A stretch of 52,946 bases of DNA from an uncultured bacterium (GCA_902797985.1 CADBUZ010000025.1:1-52946), one strand, 5' to 3'; shown: positions 29,901 through 36,413, numbered from the stretch's first letter. Made by a program: numbers and translations. Notes: generated from the sequence alone by a model not told the origin.

Positions 29901-30701
29901 ATCAAATTTGATTTTATCTTCACCTGTGCCAAGAGCAAAAACTTCATCTTCATCTGTAGAAATAGCTGTTTCATTCAATCTTGTACCTGCAAATACATCC
30001 TCATCTGCTTTAACAACCCATTGAGTAACACCGTCAGGACCAACAGCCATATTCTTTTCATTGATAGTCAATGCTGATTCAACACCTTCAGCACCAAAGT
30101 TTTTGAATGTGTAAGTGTATGATTTTGTTTCGCCACCATATATATTAAATAAACTTTCAGCATAAGTAAACGCTGTACCTTTAGCAGCTTTAGCTGCCTT
30201 TAAGTCAGCTAAATATGTTTTATTATAATTTTCGCCGTTTAATGTCAAATTTAAATTTGTTATAGTTATATTTGTATCCGCATTTGGATTCCAAGGTTGA
30301 TTTTTAATTGTAACATTACCGGAAGCATCAGTTTCAAAATCACTTTCATCAAGATATATATACACATAATGAGCTTCTTTATCAACTAAAACATCATTAT
30401 AATTTGGTGTTAAACGGAACATATACTGACCAAGAGTTTCTTTACTTGTTCCTTTATCACCACTTTTTGCTAAGTACATTGTATAATTACCTGCAGTCAC
30501 ATCATAGCCGTCAACTTTTGCATTTGCAGCAACAGTAACATTTAATTTCAAACCGACTTCTGCAGTTGTCACTAAATCATTACCATCCATAACAGATGTA
30601 ACTTTGTCAGCTTTGATAGTGAAAATATTTGCATCAAATAAATCGTATGATTTATTTCCCACTTTAGTTGGATCTTCTATCGTAACATTTTGTGTTGTCA
30701 T
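23901..30701 (-). CDS. Giant modular RTX-like surface protein
   Basis: 2,266 residues, Thr/Asp/Asn/Lys-rich with a single cysteine (C1766). No N-terminal signal peptide, as for type I secretion substrates. After a unique N-terminal part (1-235) come four related modules at about 240-715, 730-1180, 1215-1580 and 1605-1800. Each begins with a LNE/LND..., then xFxLGxGxDxIxFxGxxGxD block, and the first three share a KLTNERYDVTTT/KLTTARYDVTTT motif. Residues 1838-2105 form an RTX-like array (SGSGNDVITG, GKGNDVF, GAGADTF, GAGNDKF, GGAGNDTYD) expected to bind calcium. The last 160 residues may hold the secretion signal. No T1SS genes are nearby. AAAGGAA precedes the ATG. A large adhesin is likely; the ligand is unknown. 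Confidence 0.85.
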   Translation of the reverse strand: MTTQNVTIEDPTKVGNKSYDLFDANIFTIKADKVTSVMDGNDLVTTAEVGLKLNVTVAANAKVDGYDVTAGNYTMYLAKSGDKGTSKETLGQYMFRLTPNYNDVLVDKEAHYVYIYLDESDFETDASGNVTIKNQPWNPNADTNITITNLNLTLNGENYNKTYLADLKAAKAAKGTAFTYAESLFNIYGGETKSYTYTFKNFGAEGVESALTINEKNMAVGPDGVTQWVVKADEDVFAGTRLNETAISTDEDEVFALGTGEDKIKFDGVIGKDTVIKSTDEKIALDFDLTGKAGKEGDTSTAFTDAYVNGNDVVVDYKEYQQVDFYRDTVNYGTAEFKKVYTKDLIEYSSTQYKAQYTGEKVEATQATFKKFTGLSVSQQAETTGEHQGKFKVEAKVATYSYDGTPAWGAATDTTVYITADERAVLGSGSEFYQRNDADFIITGWNDSKLTNERYDVTTTTYEYKDVSAQYDWKWTETKNTVAAASNESAHVAEYYMTLNGKVIQESNTGSALIADGNAPKDYFLRQAGTYEYKNKETDSTKPATWAWVKTSEGNDYTAVEAKPTTDDSTFVVTRTFHGETETIKDATKETEFVTDYDKIYVTKTSREFIYNGTNFDTEVDLNGDAADKALVEYVEKSADNKNSDVYTKVFTGAKSGEFIDSEKIELEKDKTAPTPEQLADYGINYDKAAAEALGSATVAGLADSKESGVTLGGVDLATKQYELAAGVTKGSKLNDVATSTSANEKFELGESNTDYASDGTVLDNRYDKINFSGIIGKDEVVVTKGETVKLHFDSMYGNAYTEKSVSGNNAVVNYYEKESVSIKQDNVIYGKDDLYHTFTKTHTVFSDNTYEAKYTGSETVSKQTEFTKSVIKSISTTAEPAGSEHAGKYAVGLAVSTNQYTEAGVASWSEATTTKTIYVDNTSGLTVDSVYGYTRNGVDLTPSAYGTDDSKLTNERYTKYTNAYEYKNTGATSNPWQWTTNKGSEEYSATKAKAVPAKYFMKLNDKTVGTSSTEYALSGQPSNYYLKTVTDTVYDKDHTSGQVKDDVYSAETTKGNNGWAVTDTFNGSTTPAKLPEGKTAETYVPAEADVTTAYNTTTTTVAWYDGSDFVVDPSKTVEGVIKKSEIPADTKPVYTEYTKNWLSGKESTYENLDDSALGNAKSAYTGSDSAFLGSVTVKDYYGKKFAGSVLIDDNAEKNVELGDTIYTEQKANSKGIVTGTDKNDKAYSTENPEKFNLKSGKDVIYFGFDTNDSNVSEIGNDEVTVNKNESLNLNFKGINSNTFIKREVSKNDVIAKYYATTFYSYDKDVVSYAASAAEASYKKTTVKTTEAKFVERTVATIGTEKGSDNKYEITYTTKTYVYGTGSTAGSWVAGDNVTEKVDSTAGITVGAKSYTRNNVVDTAWAESKLTTARYDVTTTVANYSASTKTYVDPTTPATPVASATAGKDGVTYTMTLGGQNIDSASDFNDKEKAKLLVQTVNTKFNGTEFAGDSTTTYSAIVPAEGTTYTGYTEYFGAETINGVTGDRESLGKGDVISDSDFGDGDNKTFVNKENEASELTSLGQVTIKNLAKGEISGAEVKVNDKNIFSEPFKATVDANGNAKGTWLNEVFTSDNKNSNTINLGSGTDVVTLKGVFGEDTIVTNKGENLSVVLEDNTYYNNAEVVANGKNLEIAVYKKADVSYTLTKVSYAANATDATKFDKTTTVSVWNGTTYVVDDDQTDIEKGLDKNPTIADVYAQIFSIDGEEVARDEQASDFDTKLTEPCQLTGEREAKAYRGTVIFKDVVGKNTGAEVTINGTRIKPDGTVDPETSYKLNKLTLATFSYAADDFNSKGALKGSALSETITAANYRSANAKGVNINSGSGNDVITGSSYNDTIKANTLAGEIAKVTQTAGTNKVTFGKGNDVFYAASKVTYGNNDTIVDGGYSSNTVNMGAGDNTAYLSSVGTNKVTAKDGSNKVTIGDGFNTVKLGNAKTTTSIEDDAYAHNEIKLNGGQNKVTSGKGIDEYTVSAGINTINSGAGADTFAITNGYNTIKTGAGDKKFTTISNGTNVITTGKGNDLFIISGGNNVIKSGAGNDKFVISNTAALVYTAIDGGAGNDTYDVSAITDYSAMANDINITDTKGTNTLVLAAKDDIFFDVTVGKGTKFKDASSGKTIKYTVGKQMSFINEGDLTVANLLKDNIKSVEVTGKNAIKNVKVGASDYTLDVSEVAQNVASWLTANSYKSTSAALVDLADDNTGKLDALIAIYNNSASNYQDASALVK

Positions 30702-30807
30702 TGTTTTAATTCCTTTCTTTTATATATAAACTGTACTACTTTTTTCTTCTTATTTATGGGTTTTAGCTTCATAAATTTGATTTATGACGTTTAGATACAC
30801 AAAATCG

Positions 30808-30825
30808 CCCTATAATACAATAGGG
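30808..30825. promoter_or_regulatory. Palindrome in the giant-gene promoter region
   Basis: CCCTAT-AATACA-ATAGGG lies about 107 bases upstream of the ATG and contains TATTAT on the minus strand (a possible -10). It may be an operator overlapping the promoter. A run of about 13 A lies further upstream near 30917-30929. Confidence 0.4.
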
Positions 30826-31089
30826 TTCTCCCTTTCTCACGTACATATAATCAATTGCAATTTGTTTTTCCTCATTTTTGTAAAATTTTACGAATATTCT
30901 TCATCAAGCATATTCAAAAAAAAAAAAAACGCAAGTCCCATTCGCTAAAAACCATTCATTTAAACTATTTCTGAAAGGATAAAACCCAATAATAACGCAA
31001 CATGTGAAAAATTATTAAAATTTGTAAAAAATTTAATATATATGTTTTTATGTTAACAAAAATTTTGAACAGCTGGTGAGGGAAAAATA

Positions 31090-31370
31090 TTATAATGGAA
31101 AATTGAAAATGGAAAATTTCTTTACAGCCTTACGGCTGTGAATGTCATATATATGTGAGCATAGCGAAAAAAATAATTTTCAAAATTTCACTCTCTCCTC
31201 GGAGAGAGTAGAATTTGTTAACGAATGAAATGAGTTTACAAATTCGAGAGAGGGTTTCATTTCTACCCTCTCCAAAAAACACATTACCCTCTCCCCTTAC
31301 CCCTCTCCCTAGAGAGGGGACAAGAAAGAGTAAAAACCCTCCCCCAAGGGAGGGGATAAGAATATATTTT
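31090..31370. repeat. Palindromic repeat cluster D, first part
   Basis: Starts with an ATGGAAAATTGAAAATGG / TTACAGCCTTACGGCTGTGAA element (related to 449-535). A GAATTTGTTAAC-type inner hairpin (31211-31245) and CCCTCCCCCAAGGGAGGG units follow. Confidence 0.8.
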
Positions 31371-31548
31371 TCTCTCCTCGGAGAAATATGAGGACTTTTC
31401 GTATCCGAATGTTGTCATATTGAGCCTTTAGGCGAAATATCCCATGAATTTGTGATTCTTCGGCTGATAGCCTCAGAATGACTGTGTTTTATCTATATTT
31501 AGCACCGATTATAGTAATTTTCCATTTTCAATTTTCCATTTTCAATTT
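31371..31548. repeat. Dispersed repeat R1, copy 2 (inverted)
   Basis: Reverse complement of 16823-16999 with few differences, including the CTCTCC edge next to it. The two copies bracket 14.4 kb of surface and cell-wall genes. Confidence 0.85.
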
Positions 31549-31554
31549 ATTGTT

Positions 31555-31744
31555 CCTACCCTCTCCCCTAACCCCTCCCCCAAGGGAGGGGAATGAAAGA
31601 GTAAAACCCTCCCCCAAGGGAGGGGACAAGAAAAGTAAACCCCATCCTCCAAGGGAGGGGACAAGAATATATTTTTCTCTCCTCGGAGAGAGTAATTTTT
31701 CAACACGAAAATTTATTTGAGTATTTGAAAAATGAGAGAGGGTT
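31555..31744. repeat. Palindromic repeat cluster D, second part
   Basis: CCCTCCCCCAAGGGAGGG palindromes, CTCTCCTCGGAGAG, and a TTTTTCAACAC...GTATTTGAAAAA inner hairpin. It ends in GAGAGAGGGTTTTATTTC, which runs directly into the 3' end of the DUF559 gene. Confidence 0.85.
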
Positions 31745-32098
31745 TTATTTCATATCTAATTTATTTTTTAAATCGTCTAGAACACTTTGAATATTTAATA
31801 AAACTTCGTTGTTCCAATATCGAACAACCTTATAACCATTAGATTCTAAATAATTTGTTCGCTTTGTATCATATTCAACATTTTTGATTTCATTATGTTG
31901 TCCTCCATCTATTTCAACAATTAGCATTTTTTCAGGACATAAAAAATCAACTATATACTCACCAATTAAAACTTGACGTTTAAATTTTAACCCTAAAAAA
32001 CGTTTAGCTCGAACATAATACCAAATTATTGATTCAGCATCAGTCATGTTTGATCGCAAATTTTTAGCTTTTGTAAGGTTATTTTTATTGTACTCCAT
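31745..32098 (-). CDS. DUF559 (Vsr-like) endonuclease-domain protein
   Basis: 117 residues forming one DUF559 domain of the PD-(D/E)xK/very-short-patch-repair superfamily. MTDAESIIWYYVRAKRFLGLKFKRQ is the family N-terminus. Active-site candidates are D51 (VDFLC), E62 and D64 (VEIDGGQH), with Q67-H68 following. The gene sits inside the palindromic repeat cluster: its stop codon TAA is part of the repeat's GAAATAAAACCCTCTC, and its promoter starts 7 bases inside the opposite AACCCTCTCC arm. Transcription appears leaderless. Role unknown; it could be a repeat-associated mobility nuclease or a repair-type nuclease. Confidence 0.85.
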   Translation of the reverse strand: MEYNKNNLTKAKNLRSNMTDAESIIWYYVRAKRFLGLKFKRQVLIGEYIVDFLCPEKMLIVEIDGGQHNEIKNVEYDTKRTNYLESNGYKVVRYWNNEVLLNIQSVLDDLKNKLDMK

Positions 32099-32104
32099 TA
32101 TTTA

Positions 32105-32113
32105 ATTATAACA
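32105..32113 (-). promoter_or_regulatory. Extended -10, leaderless promoter of the DUF559 gene
   Basis: TGTTATAAT followed by TAAATA and ATG. It has the same spacing and box as tlyA and queC. Confidence 0.7.
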
Positions 32114-32116
32114 CGT

Positions 32117-32710
32117 TTAAAAACCCTCTCCCTAGCCCTCCCCCAAGGGAGGGGACAAGAATATATTTTTCTCTCCTCGGAGAGAGTAATTTTTCAACAC
32201 GAAAATTTATTTGAGTGTTTGAAAAATGAGAGAGGGTTTTATTTCCTCAAAAAAACACATTACCCTCTCCCCTTACCCCTCCCCCTAGGGAGGGGACAAA
32301 AAGAATAAACCCATCCCCCAAGGGAGGGGATAAGAAAAGTAAAACCCATCCCCCAAGGGAGGGAAAATAATATTTTTCTCTCCTCGGAGAGAGTATTTTT
32401 TCAACACGAAAATTTATTTGAGTGTTTGAAAAATGAGAGAGGGTTTTATTTCCTACCCTCTCCCAAAAACACATTACCTTCTCCCCTTACCCCTCTCCCA
32501 AGAGAGGGGACAAGAATATATTTTTCTCTCCTCGGAGAGAGTAATTTTTCAACACGAAAATTTATTTGAGTGTTTGAAAAATGAGAGAGGGTTTTATTTC
32601 CTCTCTCCCCTAACCCCTCCCCCAAGGGAGGGGAATAAAAGAGTAAAACCCTCTCCGAAGGAGAGGGGACAAGAAAAGTAAACCCCATCCCCAAAAGGAA
32701 GGGGACAAAA
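32117..32710. repeat. Palindromic repeat cluster E
   Basis: Three units with the TTTTTCAACAC...GTGTTTGAAAAA inner hairpin (about 32192, 32397 and 32546), separated by CCCTCC...GGAGGG palindromes. Begins with the AACCCTCTCCCTAG arm that borders the DUF559 promoter. Confidence 0.9.
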
Positions 32711-32738
32711 AAAAATAAAACCACTTTGGGAAAAGTGG
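32711..32738 (-). terminator. Terminator-like hairpin, distal copy
   Basis: CCACTTTtcccAAAGTGG followed by TTTTATTTTTTTT on the minus strand. A direct duplicate of the hairpin at 32885-32902. Confidence 0.7.
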
Positions 32739-32792
32739 CTACTGCGAAAAAGATGGATTGTGAGCAAAGGCACGAACGTAGTGAGAGGTGAA

Positions 32793-32829
32793 CAATTATA
32801 ATCGAAAATCACACTTTTCGATTTAATTG
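32793..32829. repeat. Hairpin between duplicated terminators
   Basis: CAATTATAATCGAAAA - 6-base loop - TTTTCGATTTAATTG, nearly perfect. It lies in a ~145-base segment bounded by the two identical terminator hairpins. Possible small RNA or mobile repeat. Confidence 0.55.
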
Positions 32830-32871
32830 TGAACGGTGCCGTTTATCGCGAACAATCATAATTTCTCAAAA

Positions 32872-32902
32872 CAAAAAAATAAAACCACTTTGGGAAAAGT
32901 GG
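32872..32902 (-). terminator. Terminator of the 33010-33831 gene
   Basis: CCACTTTtcccAAAGTGG, then TTTTATTTTTTT on the minus strand, about 108 bases past the stop codon. Confidence 0.8.
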
Positions 32903-33009
32903 CGTGTGAAAAATTATAGGGAAAATTATAGGGAAATTATATTTTTTAAACTTTTTTAATGTTGGACATAGTCCATACATTTTTGATTGTTGGAGTAAGG
33001 TATTTACCC

Positions 33010-33831
33010 CTAGCCGAAGAGTTTGAATGTTCTTTCGACGTTGTCTTTTGCAACAGTTTTGAGCGTTTCCATCTCTTGCTTAATAGCATTTCTCTCGTTC
33101 TCGATGGCTGCTAAATCTGAATCATATTTTCTATCTTTTAAATCAATTTGTTTCATATCTGCTTCGTACTTAGCTTCAGCCTTACGAAGAGCGATTTCAT
33201 CAGGAATTTCTTGTAAACTTGTGTTTATAGCAACACTTGTTTCATTATCAGCAAACTTAAGAGGTTCTGTAGCCGGATCATAGAACGCACCTGTTGATGC
33301 ATCTTTTTGAACAATAGTTATCCAACCTGAATTAATCATATTTGTTAAAGCTTTTTCAAATGATGCACCATCAGCAATATTGACAGCTTCAGGATCATTT
33401 GAACCAATAATATTTGCAACTAATGCGTTGAAGGATTTATCAACAACTTCCAAATCTGCCTCAGTTTTACCTGCCGGAAGCGCATTTCCTTCAGCATCTT
33501 TATACTGTGTTCCATCTTTGAAATATTCAACTCCATCAAGATAATAATGTTCATTTCCGTCATATACAGAATTGTTATACACTAAAGCAAAACCAGCTTG
33601 AACAAAATCTGCATAATTAGTTAAATCTCTAAAGGTTACAGAACCATCCTTAGTAAGAGTTTTAACTTGAACTTTTGACATGTCTAATGCATTAAGATAA
33701 TCTTCATAAACTTGTCTTGATTCATTAGCCATTTGAAGTTTCATTGCTTCTAATCTTGCAGCTTTATATTCAATTTGATGCATTCTTGCAGTTAAAGTTA
33801 ATAATCTTGCTTGTGACGATGCTAAACCCAT
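33010..33831 (-). CDS. Uncharacterised coiled-coil protein (MGLASSQARLL family)
   Basis: 273 residues. The N-terminal MGLASSQARLLTLTARMHQI and the following KAARLEAMKLQMANESRQVY helix, plus a charged C-terminal coiled coil (about 205-268), flank a globular middle (about 55-200). I associate this N-terminus with proteins abundant in Gastranaerophilales and Elusimicrobia. The helix-at-both-ends layout resembles flagellin or hook-associated proteins, but this is inference. AGGA lies about 8 bases before the ATG. The stop is TAG, followed at once by GGGTAAATA, as in three other genes here. Confidence 0.7.
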   Translation of the reverse strand: MGLASSQARLLTLTARMHQIEYKAARLEAMKLQMANESRQVYEDYLNALDMSKVQVKTLTKDGSVTFRDLTNYADFVQAGFALVYNNSVYDGNEHYYLDGVEYFKDGTQYKDAEGNALPAGKTEADLEVVDKSFNALVANIIGSNDPEAVNIADGASFEKALTNMINSGWITIVQKDASTGAFYDPATEPLKFADNETSVAINTSLQEIPDEIALRKAEAKYEADMKQIDLKDRKYDSDLAAIENERNAIKQEMETLKTVAKDNVERTFKLFG

Positions 33832-34064
33832 AATCCTATCTTTCTCATTACAGCAAATCCCTAATCAACTCTGCTGTTTTGGTTATTTCCTTTGACTCTA
33901 TATATGACGGCAAGATTTTTAAAAACTTTAGCAAATTCATGCATGTTTGTAACATATCTTTACAATTAGGCAAATATTTAGCAATTAATTTAAAGATATA
34001 TACTTTATATATACATAGGATAAAAATTTTAATAGGGTATTACGAATATAAGGAGAATTGGATT

Positions 34065-34253
34065 ATGGCAAAAGTATTAATTTCAATGCCGGAGAAGTTT
34101 TTAGATGAAATCGACGGAGTAGCAGATAACGAAAATCGTTCAAGATCAGAATTGATTAGAGAAGCACTTCGAACCTACATTCATAGAAACAGAGTGAGAA
34201 ACACAGCGTATGCAGCTAAAAATGCTGAGCTGTTAGATGCGCTACTGGATTAG
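34065..34253 (+). CDS. CopG-type ribbon-helix-helix protein
   Basis: 62 residues: MAKVLISMPEKFLDEIDGVA (beta strand and first helix), then NRSRSELIREALRTYIHRNR (second helix), the classic RHH DNA-binding fold. The open frame extends upstream to 33879, but the ATG at 34065 has AAGGAG 9 bases before it and matches the family start. No toxin gene follows, so it is a solitary regulator rather than an obvious antitoxin. A strong terminator follows at 34321. Confidence 0.85.
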   Translation: MAKVLISMPEKFLDEIDGVADNENRSRSELIREALRTYIHRNRVRNTAYAAKNAELLDALLD

Positions 34254-34320
34254 CCGGCTGATAACAAAATCAGTGTAAGAGCTAAAATTGGGACAGGGGA
34301 AAATATCAAGAAAAATGTAA

Positions 34321-34348
34321 AGGCTTGGCTTATGCCAAGCCTTTTTTT
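34321..34348 (+). terminator. Terminator after the CopG gene
   Basis: AGGCTTGGC-TTAT-GCCAAGCCT followed by TTTTTT. Confidence 0.92.
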
Positions 34349-34359
34349 AGATTAATTAC

Positions 34360-34395
34360 AAAAATCGGGTTAACAAAGTGTTAGCCCGATTTTTA
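34360..34395 (-). terminator. Terminator of the ribosomal cluster
   Basis: AAAAATCGGGcTAACAC/TTTG/TTAACCCGATTTTT on the minus strand, 26 bases past rplR. It marks the end of the cluster at L18. Confidence 0.9.
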
Positions 34396-34420
34396 TAAAT
34401 AACAATTCTATTAAAAATCT

Positions 34421-34789
34421 CTAGAATTCTAAACCTGCTTCACGAGCAGCATCAGCTAATGCAGCGATACGTCCGTGATATAAGAAACCGCCTCTATCAA
34501 ATACTATTGATTTGATACCTGCTTTTAAAGCTTTTTCAGCAACGGTTTTACCTACTAATTTAGCAGCTTCAATATTACCACCATGACCTAATTGTTCACG
34601 TAAGTCTTTATCTGTTGATGAAGCAGATGCTAATGTAACATGTTTTTCATCATCGATAATTTGTGCATAGATATGCTTTGTACTTCTATAAACAGCTAAT
34701 CTAGGATATTCAGAAGTTCCTGACAAAGTAACCCTGATAGATTTGTGTCTTTTTTGTACTCTTGGTTTTCTTGTTTCTTGTTTAATCAT
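34421..34789 (-). CDS. rplR: 50S ribosomal protein L18
   Basis: 122 residues. Binds 5S rRNA in the central protuberance. [38 protein letters not shown] and [20 protein letters not shown] are family signatures. A GGAGAAAA site precedes the ATG. It is the last gene of the cluster: a terminator follows instead of rpsE. A 204-base spacer separates it from rplF. Confidence 0.96.
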   Translation of the reverse strand: MIKQETRKPRVQKRHKSIRVTLSGTSEYPRLAVYRSTKHIYAQIIDDEKHVTLASASSTDKDLREQLGHGGNIEAAKLVGKTVAEKALKAGIKSIVFDRGGFLYHGRIAALADAAREAGLEF

Positions 34790-34854
34790 TTTATTTTCTC
34801 CTTTTGCCCAAACCTTCTTACTGTTGTAAGGGTTTATATTGGCTACTTACTTTT

Positions 34855-34875
34855 GTCAGGCACTGCCTGACCTAC
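34855..34875 (-). repeat. GTAG-hairpin REP-like element
   Basis: Minus strand: GTAG then GTCAGGCA-G-TGCCTGAC, in the rplF-rplR spacer. It has the 5'-GTAG-plus-palindrome form of REP sequences. The rest of the spacer holds repeated TTTTCAATTTTCC sequence. Confidence 0.65.
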
Positions 34876-34993
34876 CTTTGAAATAGAAAATGTATAACTA
34901 AAAATTTTATATATACTAACAGCAAAGCCGATTAAGATATTTTCAATTTTCAATTTTCCATTTTCCATTAAGAAATAACAAAAAGTATTTTTA

Positions 34994-35533
34994 TTATTTC
35001 TTACCTGCTTTACCGGCTTTACGTCTAATGTATTCACCTTCATAGCGAACACCTTTTCCTTTATAAACTTCAGGAGGACGTTTGCTTCTGATAGCAGCGG
35101 CAACATCACCAACAGCTTGTTTGTTTGAACCTTTTACAGAAATTTTAGTATTAGCTTCAACTGTAATAGTGATACCTGCAGGAGGTTCGATAACTACAGG
35201 GTGAGAATAACCTAAAGCCATATTAAGTTTAGTACCTTCCATATTTGCCCTGTAACCAACACCTTGTATTTCAAGTTTCTTTTCAAAACCTTTGCTAACA
35301 CCTTCAACAGCATTAGCAACCAAAGTTCTTGACAAACCGTGCAATGCACCTGTTTTTCTTTCATCATTAAGAGGTTCAAGTACAATATGATTATCTTGCA
35401 TACTTACCTTGATTTCTTCTCTTACATTAACTGATTCAGTCCCTTTAGGACCTTTAACGGTAACTAATTGACCGTCTATTTTTACTTCGACTCCTGATGG
35501 GATTTCGATAGGTTTTTTCCCGATACGTGACAT
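34994..35533 (-). CDS. rplF: 50S ribosomal protein L6
   Basis: 179 residues, normal length. [19 protein letters not shown] at the start, [21 protein letters not shown] in the middle and the C-terminal [22 protein letters not shown] are typical. It binds 23S rRNA near the factor-binding site. GGAGAAAATT precedes the ATG. A 240-base spacer separates it from rpsH. Confidence 0.97.
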   Translation of the reverse strand: MSRIGKKPIEIPSGVEVKIDGQLVTVKGPKGTESVNVREEIKVSMQDNHIVLEPLNDERKTGALHGLSRTLVANAVEGVSKGFEKKLEIQGVGYRANMEGTKLNMALGYSHPVVIEPPAGITITVEANTKISVKGSNKQAVGDVAAAIRSKRPPEVYKGKGVRYEGEYIRRKAGKAGKK

Positions 35534-35774
35534 AATTTTCTCCTTTTCCGCAGGCTTTCTGTCAATTACCTGCTTTCCATTGGTGCAAAGAATTACACCC
35601 TACTTTCTATCTTGGATTATTGCTTCACGCCTTCAAGTCGTTCACTATATTTTGCTATCGCAAAATTGCCGTTCACTATTTCGGCGTTACTTCGAGTTAG
35701 GCTCACTTCGTTCGCCGTCACTCCCTCTCAGAAAATAATACTTAATTATTTTCTTCGGCAGAGTGCAAAATCCG
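35534..35774. other. Spacer rpsH-rplF, repeat-like
   Basis: 240 bases without a gene, in a position that is usually under 30 bases. It contains higher-GC blocks such as CACTTCGTTCGCCGTCACTC that resemble 41820-41845 (CACTCGTTCGGCTTCGCC), and an AGAAAATAATAC...TTATTTTCTTC inverted repeat (about 35731-35756). Confidence 0.5.
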
Positions 35775-36170
35775 CTACCAAACTTGGCAAAGAACTTCGC
35801 CGCCAAGGTTTTCTTTTCTTGCTTTTCTGTCAGTTAACAAGCCTTTGCTTGTAGAGATGACAGCGATACCCATACCGCCAAATACTTGTTGAAGGTTTTT
35901 AGCTTTATGGTATGTTCTTAACCCCGGTCTTGAAACACGTCTTAAGTTTGTAATAACAGGTTTGTTATTTTCATCATACTTAAGAGTGATTGTTAATGTT
36001 TTGAAAACGCCTTCTACTGTTTCTTTGTAATCAACAATATAACCTTCTTCTTTCAATAATTTTGCCAAAGCAACTTTCAATTTTGAAGATGGCATAGAAA
36101 CTTCAGGTAAAGTAACCATGTTAGCGTTTCTGATTCTTGTTAGCATATCTGCTATAGGATCTGTATTCAT
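35775..36170 (-). CDS. rpsH: 30S ribosomal protein S8
   Basis: 131 residues. [19 protein letters not shown] at the start, [21 protein letters not shown] in the middle and [20 protein letters not shown] near the end. It binds h21 of 16S rRNA. AAAGGAGAAATT precedes the ATG. It is first in the rpsH-rplF-rplR unit, which appears to have its own promoter because terminators lie upstream. Confidence 0.97.
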   Translation of the reverse strand: MNTDPIADMLTRIRNANMVTLPEVSMPSSKLKVALAKLLKEEGYIVDYKETVEGVFKTLTITLKYDENNKPVITNLRRVSRPGLRTYHKAKNLQQVFGGMGIAVISTSKGLLTDRKARKENLGGEVLCQVW

Positions 36171-36351
36171 AATTTCTCCTTTTTATAATGGACTTACCCA
36201 CAGTTATAGGCAGTATCCAAGTATTAACACCGCTTACCGAATGAATGTTGCATAACGGTTTTCAAAAGGGGCAACCCCTTATCGCACCCATGCGTATTTC
36301 GGCAGTTCGGAACTGTATCGTTATAGTAACATCAACATAGTTTATTATCAA
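36171..36351 (-). promoter_or_regulatory. Internal promoter and structured leader of rpsH
   Basis: Minus strand TTGATA (36351-36346), 17 bases, TACTAT (36328-36323) is a good sigma-70-type promoter. Transcription near 36316 would give a ~146-nt leader. The leader opens with CAGTTC-C-GAACTG (36303-36315) and includes AAGGGG-TTG-CCCCTT (36266-36280). Autoregulation by a product of this unit is possible but unproven. Confidence 0.55.
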
Positions 36352-36413
36352 GTAATATATTTACTGTTCTTAATACTATAGGTCATTACGTTAGTAGACA
36401 ATATAACTAACAC

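Noticed and set aside
32246-32812. Overlapping frames in repeat cluster E
   Set aside because: Repeat translation only.
33879-34064. Upstream extension of the CopG gene
   Set aside because: The first 62 codons have no homology or ribosome site. The ATG at 34065 has AAGGAG and matches the family start.
34843-35112. 89-codon minus-strand frame overlapping rplF
   Set aside because: Out-of-frame overlap with the conserved end of L6, continuing into spacer repeats.
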